In this document: piece by piece, positions 16,177 through 23,727 of the stretch
How positions within the stretch are numbered: position 1 is the first letter of the stretch
Layout: each line of letters opens with the position of its first letter
Source of the DNA: Acidobacteriota bacterium
GTDB taxonomy: Bacteria > Acidobacteriota > Terriglobia > Terriglobales > SCQP01
Assembly (NCBI GenBank): GCA_004299485.1
Contig: SCQP01000007.1
Location: 1-64,000 of the forward strand
Reading direction: 5' to 3'
Length of the DNA: 64,000 nt
Made by a program: the position numbers and the translations under genes
The notes under the pieces: generated by a model
Database searches by the model: none
Told to the model about the DNA's origin: nothing
What the model saw: only the letters and a program-made list of their open reading frames with translations

Positions 16177-16568
16177 CCGCAAACCCGCCATCGGCCGCCG
16201 AAGCCGGCTGGGCCGACCTCGACCGCGAGTGGGCCGAATTCTGGGCCGCGCTCGAACGCCACACGCACGACTACGCCATCTGGTTCACCCCCGCCCACGC
16301 CAGCGTGCTGCAGCGCCTGCTCGACCGCAGTCAGCAATGGCGCCAGCAGAGCGAGCCCCAGCGCGACGCCGACGCCCGCAGCCTCTACGCCGCCCATCTG
16401 CGCCGCCTCGCGCCCGTGCTCCGCGACCTCCAGCGCTCCCTGCTGGAAACCACCGAACACCTCCTGCGCCAGCGCGAAAGCATCCGCGCCAAGCGCGAAT
16501 GGGCCCGCCAGCAGGCACGGCCGCCCGCGCGCGTCCCGCCGCACGCGGCCGCCGCGGCTCACAAATGA
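16164..16568 (+). CDS. Hypothetical helical protein in the fliDS unit (possible FliT-like chaperone)
   Basis: The product has 134 residues, predicted mostly helical and charged, with a WADLDREWAEFWAALERH opening and a long amphipathic stretch (LYAAHLRRLAPVLRDLQRSLLETTEHLLRQRESIRAKREW). No family motif is certain. Its place right after fliS, its size, and the LLRQRESIRA helix near the end suggest the slot normally occupied by FliT or another small export chaperone, but I cannot prove homology. The start overlaps fliS by 13 bases, which argues for translational coupling. It ends 7 bases before cheY. Confidence 0.7.
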   Translation: MDGVAANPPSAAEAGWADLDREWAEFWAALERHTHDYAIWFTPAHASVLQRLLDRSQQWRQQSEPQRDADARSLYAAHLRRLAPVLRDLQRSLLETTEHLLRQRESIRAKREWARQQARPPARVPPHAAAAAHK

Positions 16569-16575
16569 GCCGGCC

Positions 16576-16950
16576 ATGAGCAAGGTCGTCCTCATCGTCG
16601 ACGGTTCCTCGACCATGCGCCGCGTCATCGAACGCTCGCTCCATATCGCCGGCCTCGAACCGCAACAGATCCTCGAAGCCTCCGACGGCGTCGAGGCGCA
16701 GCACGTCATCGAGCAGACCCGCCCCGACCTGGTCCTCTGCGATATTATGCTCGACAACGTCGACGGCCTGGCGCTGCTCAAGCACCTGCGCGAGACCGAA
16801 GCCACCCGCACCGTCCCCCTGGTGTTCATCACCAGCCACGCCAGCGAAGCCCAGGTCCACGAAGCCCTCGAACTCGGCGCCCAGGGCTACATCCGCAAGC
16901 CCTTCACCCCCGACCAGATCAAGGAATACATCACTCCCCTGTTCGCGTAG
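16576..16950 (+). CDS. Single-domain CheY-like response regulator with altered acidic pocket
   Basis: The 124-residue lone receiver domain resembles CheY: VDGSSTMRRVIERSLHIAG at the start, phosphoacceptor D56 in LVLCDIMLDNVDG, T86 in FITSH, and K108 in RKPFTP. The usual DD pair that binds magnesium is D9-G10 here, so one acidic residue is missing. It may act as a motor-switch regulator controlled by chemotaxis kinases located elsewhere, or its phosphorylation chemistry may be altered. It is embedded between export-chaperone genes and rod genes rather than next to other che genes. Confidence 0.88.
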   Translation: MSKVVLIVDGSSTMRRVIERSLHIAGLEPQQILEASDGVEAQHVIEQTRPDLVLCDIMLDNVDGLALLKHLRETEATRTVPLVFITSHASEAQVHEALELGAQGYIRKPFTPDQIKEYITPLFA

Positions 16951-16993
16951 CCGCGTTTGGCCCCCGGCGTGCTAATACACGCTCGGAGGAGCC

Positions 16994-17752
16994 ATGGAGA
17001 GCGGTATTTACGCGGCCTGTTCGGCGCTGATTTCGCGCATGCATCAGTTGGACATTCTGGCCAACAATCTGGCCAATGCCAACACCACCGGCTACCTGCA
17101 GGAAAACCAGTTCTATAAAGCCCTGACCACGGCCAGCGGCAATCAACCCCTGGGCCCACTCAACAGCGCCGTCAACGACTTCGGCGTGCTCAGCGGCCAG
17201 CAGTTGAATTTCGCCCCCGGCGCTTATCAGTCCACCGGCAACCCGCTCGATGTGGCCATCGAGGGGCCGGGCTTTCTGACCGTGCAAACCAAGGCAGGTC
17301 TTGCATATACGCGCGCCGGCGATCTCCGCGTGGGCGCCAGGGGCGAGCTCCTCAGCGCCCAGGGCGACCCCATTATGGGCGAGCAGCCCAAGGGTAAACT
17401 GGCGCCCATTTTTCTGCCCAACGGCAAGGTGGCCATCAGCGGCAACGGCACCATCTCCGTCGATGGCGCCCTGGTCGCCAAAATCCATCTGGTCGAGTTC
17501 GCCTCCGGCGCCCAGGTCAAGCCCCTGGGCAACGCCTATTTCACCACCCCGGCCGCCAATGTGCACACCGCGGCCCAGTCCACCCTCAGCGCCGGACAAT
17601 TAGAAAACTCTAATGTGAACCCCATTGCCGCCGAGACCGACCTCATCGGCCTGCAGCGCCACTTCGACCTGCTCGAACGCGCCCTGCAGATTTTCAATAC
17701 CGACTTCAACCAGCCCGCCACCACCGAGCTGCCCTTAGTGACCGGCCTCTAA
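16994..17752 (+). CDS. flgF: Flagellar basal-body rod protein FlgF
   Basis: The 252-residue rod protein has the N-terminal flg_bb_rod motif (YAACSALISRMHQLDILANNLANANTTGYLQ), a central hook-basal body domain (NPLDVAIEGPGFLTVQT, AYTRAGDL) and the C-terminal NSNVNPIAAETDLIGLQRHFDLLERALQ end. The first gene of an flgF-flgG pair and its slightly shorter length favour FlgF over FlgG. AAGGAG-like GGAGG precedes the ATG by 5 bases. The cheY-flgF gap (16951..16993) contains a CCCCCGGCGTGCT motif that is also found before the methyltransferase gene at 8375. Confidence 0.88.
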   Translation: MESGIYAACSALISRMHQLDILANNLANANTTGYLQENQFYKALTTASGNQPLGPLNSAVNDFGVLSGQQLNFAPGAYQSTGNPLDVAIEGPGFLTVQTKAGLAYTRAGDLRVGARGELLSAQGDPIMGEQPKGKLAPIFLPNGKVAISGNGTISVDGALVAKIHLVEFASGAQVKPLGNAYFTTPAANVHTAAQSTLSAGQLENSNVNPIAAETDLIGLQRHFDLLERALQIFNTDFNQPATTELPLVTGL

Positions 17753-17770
17753 CTTCTCAGGAGACTCCCC

Positions 17771-18559
17771 ATGTTTCAAGCGCTTCACACCGCCGCCAGC
17801 GGCATGTTGGCCCAGCAGATGGATCTGGACAACATCGCCAACAACCTCGCCAACGCCTCCACCGCCGGCTTCCGCCGCCGCCGCCTGCAGTTCGAGGATC
17901 TGCTCTACCAGAATCTGGTGGCCTCCGGCTCGGCCTCAACGCAGCAAACCACCGTCTCCAGCGGCCTGGAAGTCGGCATGGGCACGCGGCCGTCGTCCAC
18001 CGAGATGGTCTCCTCGCAAGGCTCGCTCGATACCACCAACAATCCCCTCGATCTCGCGATTGAAGGCGCCGGCTTCTTCCAGATTCAAATGCCCGACGGC
18101 ACCACCGCCTATACGCGCTCGGGTTCGTTTCACCTCGACGCCAACGGCAGCATGGTGACCGCCGACGGCTACCCGCTGCAGCCGCCCGTCGCGGTGCCGC
18201 TGAACGCGACTGCCCTCAGCATCGGCAAGGATGGCACCGTCACCGCCACCGTCCCCGGCTCGGCGCAGGCGCAGCAGGTGGGCACCATTACGCTCGCCAC
18301 CTTCGCCAACGTCGGCGGCCTCGAAAGCAAAGGCGCCAACCTGTTCGCGCCCACCACTGCCTCGGGCGATCCCATCGTGGGCACACCCGGCGGCAACCAG
18401 GGCCTGGGCACGATTCAGCAGGGTGAGCTCGAAGAATCCAACGTCAACGTGGTGGATCAGTTCGTGCAGATGATCGAAGCGCAGCGCTCCTACGAAGCCA
18501 ATTCGCGCGTCGTGCAGGCCGCCGATCAGATGCAGCGGCAACTCAACAATTTACAGTGA
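17771..18559 (+). CDS. flgG: Flagellar distal rod protein FlgG
   Basis: At 262 residues it matches the family length closely. It opens MFQALHTAASGMLAQQMDLDNIANNLANASTAGFRRRRLQFEDLLYQNL and continues with the FlgG-specific VGMGTRPSSTEMVSSQGSLDTTNNPLDLAIEGAGFFQIQMPDG region and GELEESNVNVVDQFVQMIEAQRSYEANSRVVQAADQM near the C-terminus. Those three blocks are diagnostic; each is quoted here only as a location guide. It forms the distal rod that crosses the periplasm and passes through the P and L rings encoded just downstream. The stop overlaps flgA by ATGA. Confidence 0.95.
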   Translation: MFQALHTAASGMLAQQMDLDNIANNLANASTAGFRRRRLQFEDLLYQNLVASGSASTQQTTVSSGLEVGMGTRPSSTEMVSSQGSLDTTNNPLDLAIEGAGFFQIQMPDGTTAYTRSGSFHLDANGSMVTADGYPLQPPVAVPLNATALSIGKDGTVTATVPGSAQAQQVGTITLATFANVGGLESKGANLFAPTTASGDPIVGTPGGNQGLGTIQQGELEESNVNVVDQFVQMIEAQRSYEANSRVVQAADQMQRQLNNLQ

Positions 18560-19380
18560 TGAAAAAGGCTCTCAGGTATCAGTTGTCAGTTTTCAGTGCG
18601 CTGCTGCTCGTCTCCGCAAGCGCGTACGCGGCGCCGGCCAGCCAACCGTGGCGCGTGCGCGCCCACGTCACCGTCCGCACCCCCGTGGTGCGGCTGGGCG
18701 AGCTGGTCGCGCCATCCAGCGCCATGCCGGCGCCGCTCGCCGCATACACTCTCGCCGCAGCGCCGCAGCCGGGCATCGCTTTGCGCTGGAGCCGCGCGCA
18801 GTTTTCCGCGCGCTTGCGCAGCGCCGGCATCGCGACCAGCCAGTTCGAGATTCCCTTACAGATTGAAGTGCAGCGCGCCTCCCAGCCCATTCCAGTCGCG
18901 CTCGTGCTGGAGGCGGTCGGCGTAGCGCTGCATCGCCCGCTCCTGGAAGCCGACATCAACTTTACCGCGCCGCTGACCACCGCCACCGCCCCCGCCGTCC
19001 ACGTCCTGCGGGCCGTACCCGACCGCCTGCATGGGCGCATCGAGGTGTTCTGCCGCGCCGAGCATGATCCCCTCCTGCTGCCCTTTCTGGTTTCCGTCCG
19101 CATGTCCGCGGCCGAGCGCGCCCAGCACGCACAATCCGTCTGGCCGCTGCACGCCCCGCCCGCCAAACCCATCCTGGTAAGGCCGGGCCGCACCGCACAA
19201 CTCACCATTGCCGCACCGGGCTTCGCGCTCACGACGCGGGTGCAGCCCTTACAGCCCGGCCGCCAAGGCGACCACATCCGCGTCCGCAGCCTGGCCACCA
19301 AGGCAATCCTGCAAGTGCGGGTCACCGGACGCGATCAGGTGAGTTCGCTGACGCAAGGAGATCTCCATGCCTGGCACTAG
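18556..19380 (+). CDS. flgA: P-ring assembly chaperone FlgA
   Basis: The 274-residue periplasmic protein has a signal peptide (MMKKALRYQLSVFSALLLVSASAYA) and the C-terminal SAF/ChapFlgA domain (about 200-270), with the pattern of LVRPGRTAQLTIAAPGFALTTRVQPLQPG and IRVRSLATKAILQVRVTG. It assists P-ring formation by FlgI. Bases 18573..18600 form a period-7 array (CAGTTNT type), so residues 7-15 of the signal peptide are encoded by tandem repeat. The end overlaps flgH by 14 bases. Confidence 0.85.
   Translation: MMKKALRYQLSVFSALLLVSASAYAAPASQPWRVRAHVTVRTPVVRLGELVAPSSAMPAPLAAYTLAAAPQPGIALRWSRAQFSARLRSAGIATSQFEIPLQIEVQRASQPIPVALVLEAVGVALHRPLLEADINFTAPLTTATAPAVHVLRAVPDRLHGRIEVFCRAEHDPLLLPFLVSVRMSAAERAQHAQSVWPLHAPPAKPILVRPGRTAQLTIAAPGFALTTRVQPLQPGRQGDHIRVRSLATKAILQVRVTGRDQVSSLTQGDLHAWH
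18573..18600. repeat. Period-7 tandem array (CAGTTNT type, 4 units) in the FlgA signal peptide
   Basis: Units are CAGGTAT, CAGTTGT, CAGTTTT and CAGTGCG. The same unit type occurs between genes at 53655..53689. It encodes the n-region/h-region junction of the FlgA signal peptide (RYQLSVFSA). Confidence 0.8.
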
Positions 19381-20092
19381 CCCCTGGCCCCTGGCCCCTG
19401 GCCGCTGGACCCCGCGCCTGCTCCTCGCCCTCGCCCTACTCCCTCTGGCGCTCTGCGCCCAGAAGAACCGCGGCCAGGCCCTGACCCCTGCCGAGCAGGC
19501 GCTCCAAACCTATCTCGCCCGCGTCCGCCAGGTCGAGGGCGCAACCTCGGCCACCACCGGCAGCCTCTGGACGCCCGAGGGCCGCTTCACCAATCTCTCC
19601 AGCGACTTCAAAGCGCAGCGCGTCAACGACCTGCTGACCATCCATATCGTCGAGGCCACCCAGGCCGCCGGCACCGGCACGGTGCAATCCAAGCGCGCCT
19701 TCACCGGCAACTCCGGCATCAGCATCTTCGGCAGCACCTCCAGCCGCCTGACCACGCTGCTGGCGCCCACCTCAACCACCGATCTTGAGGGCCAGGCTGC
19801 CACCGCCAGCTCCAGCGCCCTCTCCACCAGCCTCACTGGCCGCGTGGTCGACGTGCTGCCCAACGGCTTTCTCGTAGTCGAAGCCGTGCGTACCATTTCC
19901 ATGAACAACCAGCAGCAGACGGTGATCGTGCATGGCGTCGTACGCCCCGCCGACATCGCCCCCGACAACTCCGTCCTCTCCACCCAGGTCGGTGAGTTGG
20001 AAGTCGACCTGCTGGGCAAGGGCGTCATCAGCGACACCACCCGGCCCGTGACCGGCTGGTTGCGCATGCTGCTTAAATTCTTGACCTTCTAG
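19367..20092 (+). CDS. flgH: Flagellar L-ring protein FlgH
   Basis: The product has 241 residues. The core has typical FlgH features: SLWTPEGRFTNLSSDFKAQRVNDLLTI, VEATQAAGTG, and the C-terminal GVVRPADIAPDNSVLSTQVGELEVDLLGKG block. The N-terminus carries a hydrophobic signal segment (LLLALALLPLALCAQ) with C at about residue 26 as a possible lipobox cysteine; most FlgH are lipoproteins. Residues 5-14 (SPWPLAPGRW) are encoded by a four-unit period-7 array. It forms the outer-membrane L ring around the rod. It overlaps flgA by 14 bases and is followed by flgI after 5 bases. Confidence 0.93.
   Translation: MPGTSPWPLAPGRWTPRLLLALALLPLALCAQKNRGQALTPAEQALQTYLARVRQVEGATSATTGSLWTPEGRFTNLSSDFKAQRVNDLLTIHIVEATQAAGTGTVQSKRAFTGNSGISIFGSTSSRLTTLLAPTSTTDLEGQAATASSSALSTSLTGRVVDVLPNGFLVVEAVRTISMNNQQQTVIVHGVVRPADIAPDNSVLSTQVGELEVDLLGKGVISDTTRPVTGWLRMLLKFLTF
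19381..19408. repeat. Period-7 tandem array (CCCCTGG, 4 units) in flgH
   Basis: Three exact CCCCTGG units plus CCGCTGG begin right after the flgA stop codon. They encode residues 6-14 of the FlgH signal peptide n-region. Confidence 0.85.
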
Positions 20093-20097
20093 CCCCC

Positions 20098-21243
20098 ATG
20101 TTCCGCTTCCGCCAATTTCTGATTCCGCTGTTGCTCAGCCTCTCCGGCCTCGCCGCTGCGGCCGCCATCCCCACTGCCAGCAGCCAGCTCAGCGTCCCAA
20201 TTAGCGATATCACCACCGTCGAGGGCGTGCGCGACAACATGCTGGTCGGCTATGGCCTCGTCGTCGGCCTCAACGGCACCGGCGATCAGCGCCAGACGCT
20301 CTTCACTATCCAGACCCTGAGCAACATCCTGCAGCGCATGGGCGTCCAAACCTCGCCCCAGCAGCAGCAGATGATGATGGTCCACAACGTCGCTGCCGTC
20401 TTCGTCACCGCGACGCTGCCGCCCTTCGCGCGGCCCGGCATGCACATTGACGTGACCGTCTCTTCGACCGGCGATGCCCGCAGCCTGCAGGGCGGCCTGC
20501 TGCTGCTCACCGCCCTGCACGGCCCCGACGGCGCCATCTACGCCGAGGCCCAGGGCGCCCTCACCGTCGGCGGCTACAGCGCCGGCAACGGCCAGAGCCA
20601 CATCCGGGTGAATCAGACCAACGTCGGCATCATCCCCAGCGGCGGCATCGTCGAGCGTGACACCGCCGTCACCCTCGCCGGCATGAAGCAGCTCACGCTG
20701 CTGCTGCGCCAGCCCAGCTTCGTCACCGCCCACGCCATCGCCACCGCCATCAATCAATCCGTCGGCGGCGGCAAGGCGCCCCTCGCGCACGCCATCGATA
20801 GCCGGCGCGTCGACATCGCCTGGCCCAAGAACGCGGACAGCATTCCCGCCTTCATGGCGCAAGTTGAAGCCCTGCATGTGGACGTGACCACCCCGGCGCG
20901 CGTCGTCGTGGACGAGCGCACTGGCACCATCGTCATCGGCGGTGACGTGCAGCTCGGCCCGGTTTCGATCCTGCACGGCAATCTTGCCATCCAGGTCACC
21001 ACCACGCTCACCGCCAGTCAGCCCAATCCCTTCACCCAGGGCGGCCAGACCGTCCTCGTGCCCAACACTACCGTCACCGCCAAAGAGTCGCCCGCGGCCA
21101 AGCTCGTCCTGCAGCCCGGCGCCACCGTGCAGGACCTGGTCAACGGCCTGCAGTCCATCGGCGCCAGCGCCCGCGACATCGTCGGCATCCTGCGTGCCAT
21201 CGAGGCCGCCGGCGCGCTTGAAGCCAAACTGGAGGTCATCTGA
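20098..21243 (+). CDS. flgI: Flagellar P-ring protein FlgI
   Basis: At 381 residues it has the family length. A signal peptide (FLIPLLLSLSGLAAAAA) is followed by the hallmark RDNMLVGYGLVVGLNGTGD, then GVQTSPQQQQMMMVHNVAAVFVTATLPPFARPG, GGIVERDT and the C-terminal TVQDLVNGLQSIGASARDIVGILRAIEAAGAL (positions about 350-377). It polymerises into the periplasmic P ring around the distal rod, aided by FlgA encoded two genes upstream. The stop overlaps the next start (TGATG). Confidence 0.95.
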   Translation: MFRFRQFLIPLLLSLSGLAAAAAIPTASSQLSVPISDITTVEGVRDNMLVGYGLVVGLNGTGDQRQTLFTIQTLSNILQRMGVQTSPQQQQMMMVHNVAAVFVTATLPPFARPGMHIDVTVSSTGDARSLQGGLLLLTALHGPDGAIYAEAQGALTVGGYSAGNGQSHIRVNQTNVGIIPSGGIVERDTAVTLAGMKQLTLLLRQPSFVTAHAIATAINQSVGGGKAPLAHAIDSRRVDIAWPKNADSIPAFMAQVEALHVDVTTPARVVVDERTGTIVIGGDVQLGPVSILHGNLAIQVTTTLTASQPNPFTQGGQTVLVPNTTVTAKESPAAKLVLQPGATVQDLVNGLQSIGASARDIVGILRAIEAAGALEAKLEVI

Positions 21244-21650
21244 TGAACCTGGGCGCGCTCGCAAACCCTATCGCCACGGCCATTACCACCCCCACCGCCG
21301 CGGCACGTCATGACAAACTGGACAAGTCATGCAAGGAATTTGCCGGTATCTTGATCGATACCATGTGGAGCGAGTTTCAGAACGACCCGCTGGCGCCCCA
21401 GCCGGGCGAGTTTTCCGACCCCGGCGCCGATAACCTGAAAGGCTTAGGGCTGCAGGCAATGTCGGGCGCCCTGGCCGAACGCGGAGGCATGGGCCTGGCC
21501 AAGCTGATCGAGCATCAGCTCGAACCTCCGTCACCCCTCAAACTGCTGTCACAAAAGGAGTTGTCCTCTCTAAAGTCAAACGCGGCGGCTGCCGATAAAC
21601 TGGTTGTAGCGAAGCCCAGCTTCGCTCTCAAGATGGAGACACCACGGTGA
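21243..21650 (+). CDS. flgJ: Rod-binding protein, FlgJ N-terminal domain only
   Basis: The 135-residue protein matches only the N-terminal rod-binding domain of FlgJ (KLDKSCKEFAGILIDTMW, DNLKGLGLQAMSGALAERGGMGLAKLIEHQL). The muramidase domain found in enteric FlgJ is absent, as in many bacteria where a separate lytic enzyme is used. It scaffolds rod assembly in the periplasm. The last 35 codons overlap a sigma-28 promoter (21571..21598) and an 8-base hairpin AGCGAAGC/GCTTCGCT (21608..21626), so the C-terminal tail is probably unconstrained as protein. Its stop overlaps the GTG of flgM. Confidence 0.85.
   Translation: MNLGALANPIATAITTPTAAARHDKLDKSCKEFAGILIDTMWSEFQNDPLAPQPGEFSDPGADNLKGLGLQAMSGALAERGGMGLAKLIEHQLEPPSPLKLLSQKELSSLKSNAAAADKLVVAKPSFALKMETPR
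21571..21598 (+). promoter_or_regulatory. Sigma-28 promoter of flgM-flgN-flgK-flgL, inside flgJ
   Basis: TAAAG (21571..21575), a 15-base spacer and a perfect GCCGATAA (21591..21598) lie in the 3' end of flgJ. Transcription would begin near 21605, about 42 bases before the flgM GTG and right at an 8-base hairpin (21608..21626). Spacing equals that of the fliC promoter. A sigma-28 promoter driving flgM plus the hook-filament junction genes matches the class 3 logic known in enterics. Confidence 0.75.
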
Positions 21651-21970
21651 GAATCCAAAATCAAAATCTCGACGCTTCCTTGGCCGCGCAAAACCGGCCC
21701 GATAGCGCCGGGCGGATCACCAAGGCCAACTCGTCCCATCTTGCCTCCGGCTCCGGCGCCGCTGTCACCCCAGGCGACCAGGCCACGCTTGGCTCCTCCA
21801 CGGTCGGTTTGACCGCGCAGGTGCTGGCGCAGCCTCCTGTTCGCTCGGATTTGGTACAGCAACTGCGGTCGCAAATCGCCAACGGCTCCTACACGGTGGA
21901 TCCCACCCAGGTGGCCGACGCGATGATGAGCGACCCGCAGACCGGCATGGGGCCGCGAGGCAATGGATAA
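21647..21970 (+). CDS. flgM: Anti-sigma-28 factor FlgM
   Basis: The 107-residue protein starts at GTG, overlapping the flgJ stop (GTGA). The N-terminal two thirds look disordered and polar. The C-terminal third has the FlgM helices (RSDLVQQLRSQIANGSYTVDPTQVADAMM), the part that binds sigma-28 in the family. It holds FliA inactive until the hook is finished, then is exported. The sigma-28 promoter just upstream implies a feedback loop. The end overlaps flgN by 8 bases. Confidence 0.88.
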   Translation: MRIQNQNLDASLAAQNRPDSAGRITKANSSHLASGSGAAVTPGDQATLGSSTVGLTAQVLAQPPVRSDLVQQLRSQIANGSYTVDPTQVADAMMSDPQTGMGPRGNG

Positions 21971-22349
21971 TCCCGCAACCCAACTTGCTCTCAATCTCTG
22001 GCTGAGCGAACGTCAGGCCATCGTGTTGCGTCTGTCCGACGAGCTGCGCGCCGGCTTTCAGGCCGTGGCGGAATTCCACGCCCGCAACTACCTCGACTGC
22101 ATCGAGCGCCAGGAAGTGCTCGCCGCGCGCCTCGCGGCTCACGATGCCCAGATGCCGGAGCTGCCTGCCGCCGTGGAAGACAAACGCCGGCTCGCTGACG
22201 CCGTCCGTGCCATGAATACCTCGCTGCGCCACCTGGCCGATATTCACGCCGCCCTGATCGATCTCGGCAGCCGCTCCGCCCGCTGCTTTCAGCGCGTCTG
22301 GGCCTTGGGCGCCGCCAGCTACACGTCGCCGGTGGAGAAAGGACGCTAG
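21963..22349 (+). CDS. flgN: FlgN-family export chaperone for FlgK/FlgL
   Basis: The 128-residue helical protein has a FlgN-like plan, with long coiled helices (LWLSERQAIVLRLSDELRA, YLDCIERQEVLAARLAAHD) and a short C-terminal motif (ALGAASYTSPVEKGR) like the Tyr-containing tail of many FlgN proteins. It lies directly before flgK and flgL, its clients in the family. It overlaps flgM by 8 bases and is 4 bases from flgK. Confidence 0.8.
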   Translation: MDNPATQLALNLWLSERQAIVLRLSDELRAGFQAVAEFHARNYLDCIERQEVLAARLAAHDAQMPELPAAVEDKRRLADAVRAMNTSLRHLADIHAALIDLGSRSARCFQRVWALGAASYTSPVEKGR

Positions 22350-22353
22350 CCCT

Positions 22354-23724
22354 ATGGGCCTATTCGGCATCATGTCAATTGCGGAGCAGTCGCTGGCGGC
22401 GCAGCAGGAGGGCCTGCAGGTCACCGCCAACAACATCGCCAACGTCAACACCGCCGGCTACACCCGGCGCGTGGCCGATCTGGCCGAGCAGGCGCCGTTT
22501 TCCGCCAACATCGGCGCGGCTGGCGGCGGCGGCGTCACTCTGCAGCAGGTGCAGGCCATCCGCGACAACGTGCTCGAGATTCGTCTGAATCAGGAAACCT
22601 CGAACCAGAATCGCCTGACTTCGCTGCAGCAGCAGCTTGGCCCGGTCGAGTCGCTCTTCAGTGCCCAAACCGGCGCCGGCCTCTCCACCGCCGTCGATAA
22701 TTTCTTCAGCGCGCTGCAACAGCTCTCGACCAATCCCACCAACGGCGCCCAGCGCCAGAGCGTGATCACCGCAGCGCAGACCATGGCGCAGACCTTCAAT
22801 CAGGTCGCCAACGGCATCAGCCAGCAAATTCAGGGTGCCAACCAGTACATCGTGCAGGACCTCAGCCAGGTCAACAACCTCACCACGCAAATCGCCAAGC
22901 TCAACGGTCAGATCGCCAGCCTGCAAGATGTGTCCGGCAACACCGCCGCCCTCGTCGATCAGCGCACCGGTCTGGTCCGAAAATTGTCGCAGCTCATGGA
23001 CTTCAATATTAGCGACGGGGGCAACAACCAGGTCACGCTCACCACCAGCGGCGGCCAGGAACTGGTCTCCGGCATGCAAGCCATCCCGCTGACGCTGCAG
23101 CCCAACGGTAGCGTGCAGGATATCTACAGCGGCGCCACCAATATCACCTCCACCATTGCCGGCGGCAGCCTCGCCGGCCTCATCACCGTCCGCGATACCG
23201 CCCTGCCCAACCTCGCCAGTCAGCTCAACTCCCTCGCCACCACGCTGGCGCAGGGCGTCAATACCCAGAACGCCCTCGGCTTTGACCTCAACAGTAACCC
23301 CGGCGGCAATCTCTTTGTCCCGCCCACGGCCACCAACGCCGCCGCGAACATGGTGCTGGCGACCACCGACCCCGCCAGGATCGCCGCCAGCAGCAGCAGC
23401 ACCAACTCCGGCGACAACTCCAACCTGCTCGCCATGATCAACCTGCAGCAGACGCCGAACGCCTCGGGCCTGACCCCCGACGCCGCCTACGCGGCCATGG
23501 TCTCCACCATCGGCAGTCTGGTGCAGGGCGCCAACACCCAGCAGCAGGCCTCGCAGGCCGTGCTGACGCAGTTGCAGAACCAGCGCGCCTCGGTTTCCGG
23601 CGTTTCCATGGACGAGGAAAGCATCAACCTGCAGCAATTCCAGCAGGCCTATCAGGCCGCCGCGCGCGTGGTGACCGTCATCGACAAGCTCACCACCCTG
23701 GCCATCAATCTGGGACAGGACTAA
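22354..23724 (+). CDS. flgK: Hook-filament junction protein FlgK (HAP1)
   Basis: The 456-residue protein has the N-terminal rod motif (QSLAAQQEGLQVTANNIANVNTAGYTRRVADL), the FlgK-specific helical region (LRLNQETSNQNRLTSLQQQLGPVESLF around 80-105, FFSALQQLSTNPTNGAQRQSV) and the C-terminal SGVSMDEESINLQQFQQAYQAAARVVTVIDKL block. It forms the first junction layer between hook and filament after export. It is shorter than enteric FlgK, mainly in the outer domains. Confidence 0.94.
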   Translation: MGLFGIMSIAEQSLAAQQEGLQVTANNIANVNTAGYTRRVADLAEQAPFSANIGAAGGGGVTLQQVQAIRDNVLEIRLNQETSNQNRLTSLQQQLGPVESLFSAQTGAGLSTAVDNFFSALQQLSTNPTNGAQRQSVITAAQTMAQTFNQVANGISQQIQGANQYIVQDLSQVNNLTTQIAKLNGQIASLQDVSGNTAALVDQRTGLVRKLSQLMDFNISDGGNNQVTLTTSGGQELVSGMQAIPLTLQPNGSVQDIYSGATNITSTIAGGSLAGLITVRDTALPNLASQLNSLATTLAQGVNTQNALGFDLNSNPGGNLFVPPTATNAAANMVLATTDPARIAASSSSTNSGDNSNLLAMINLQQTPNASGLTPDAAYAAMVSTIGSLVQGANTQQQASQAVLTQLQNQRASVSGVSMDEESINLQQFQQAYQAAARVVTVIDKLTTLAINLGQD

Positions 23725-23727
23725 TCC

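Noticed and set aside
21426-21433. Another GCCGATAA in flgJ as a sigma-28 promoter
   Set aside because: No TAAA-like -35 at the right distance; upstream bases are GC-rich coding sequence.
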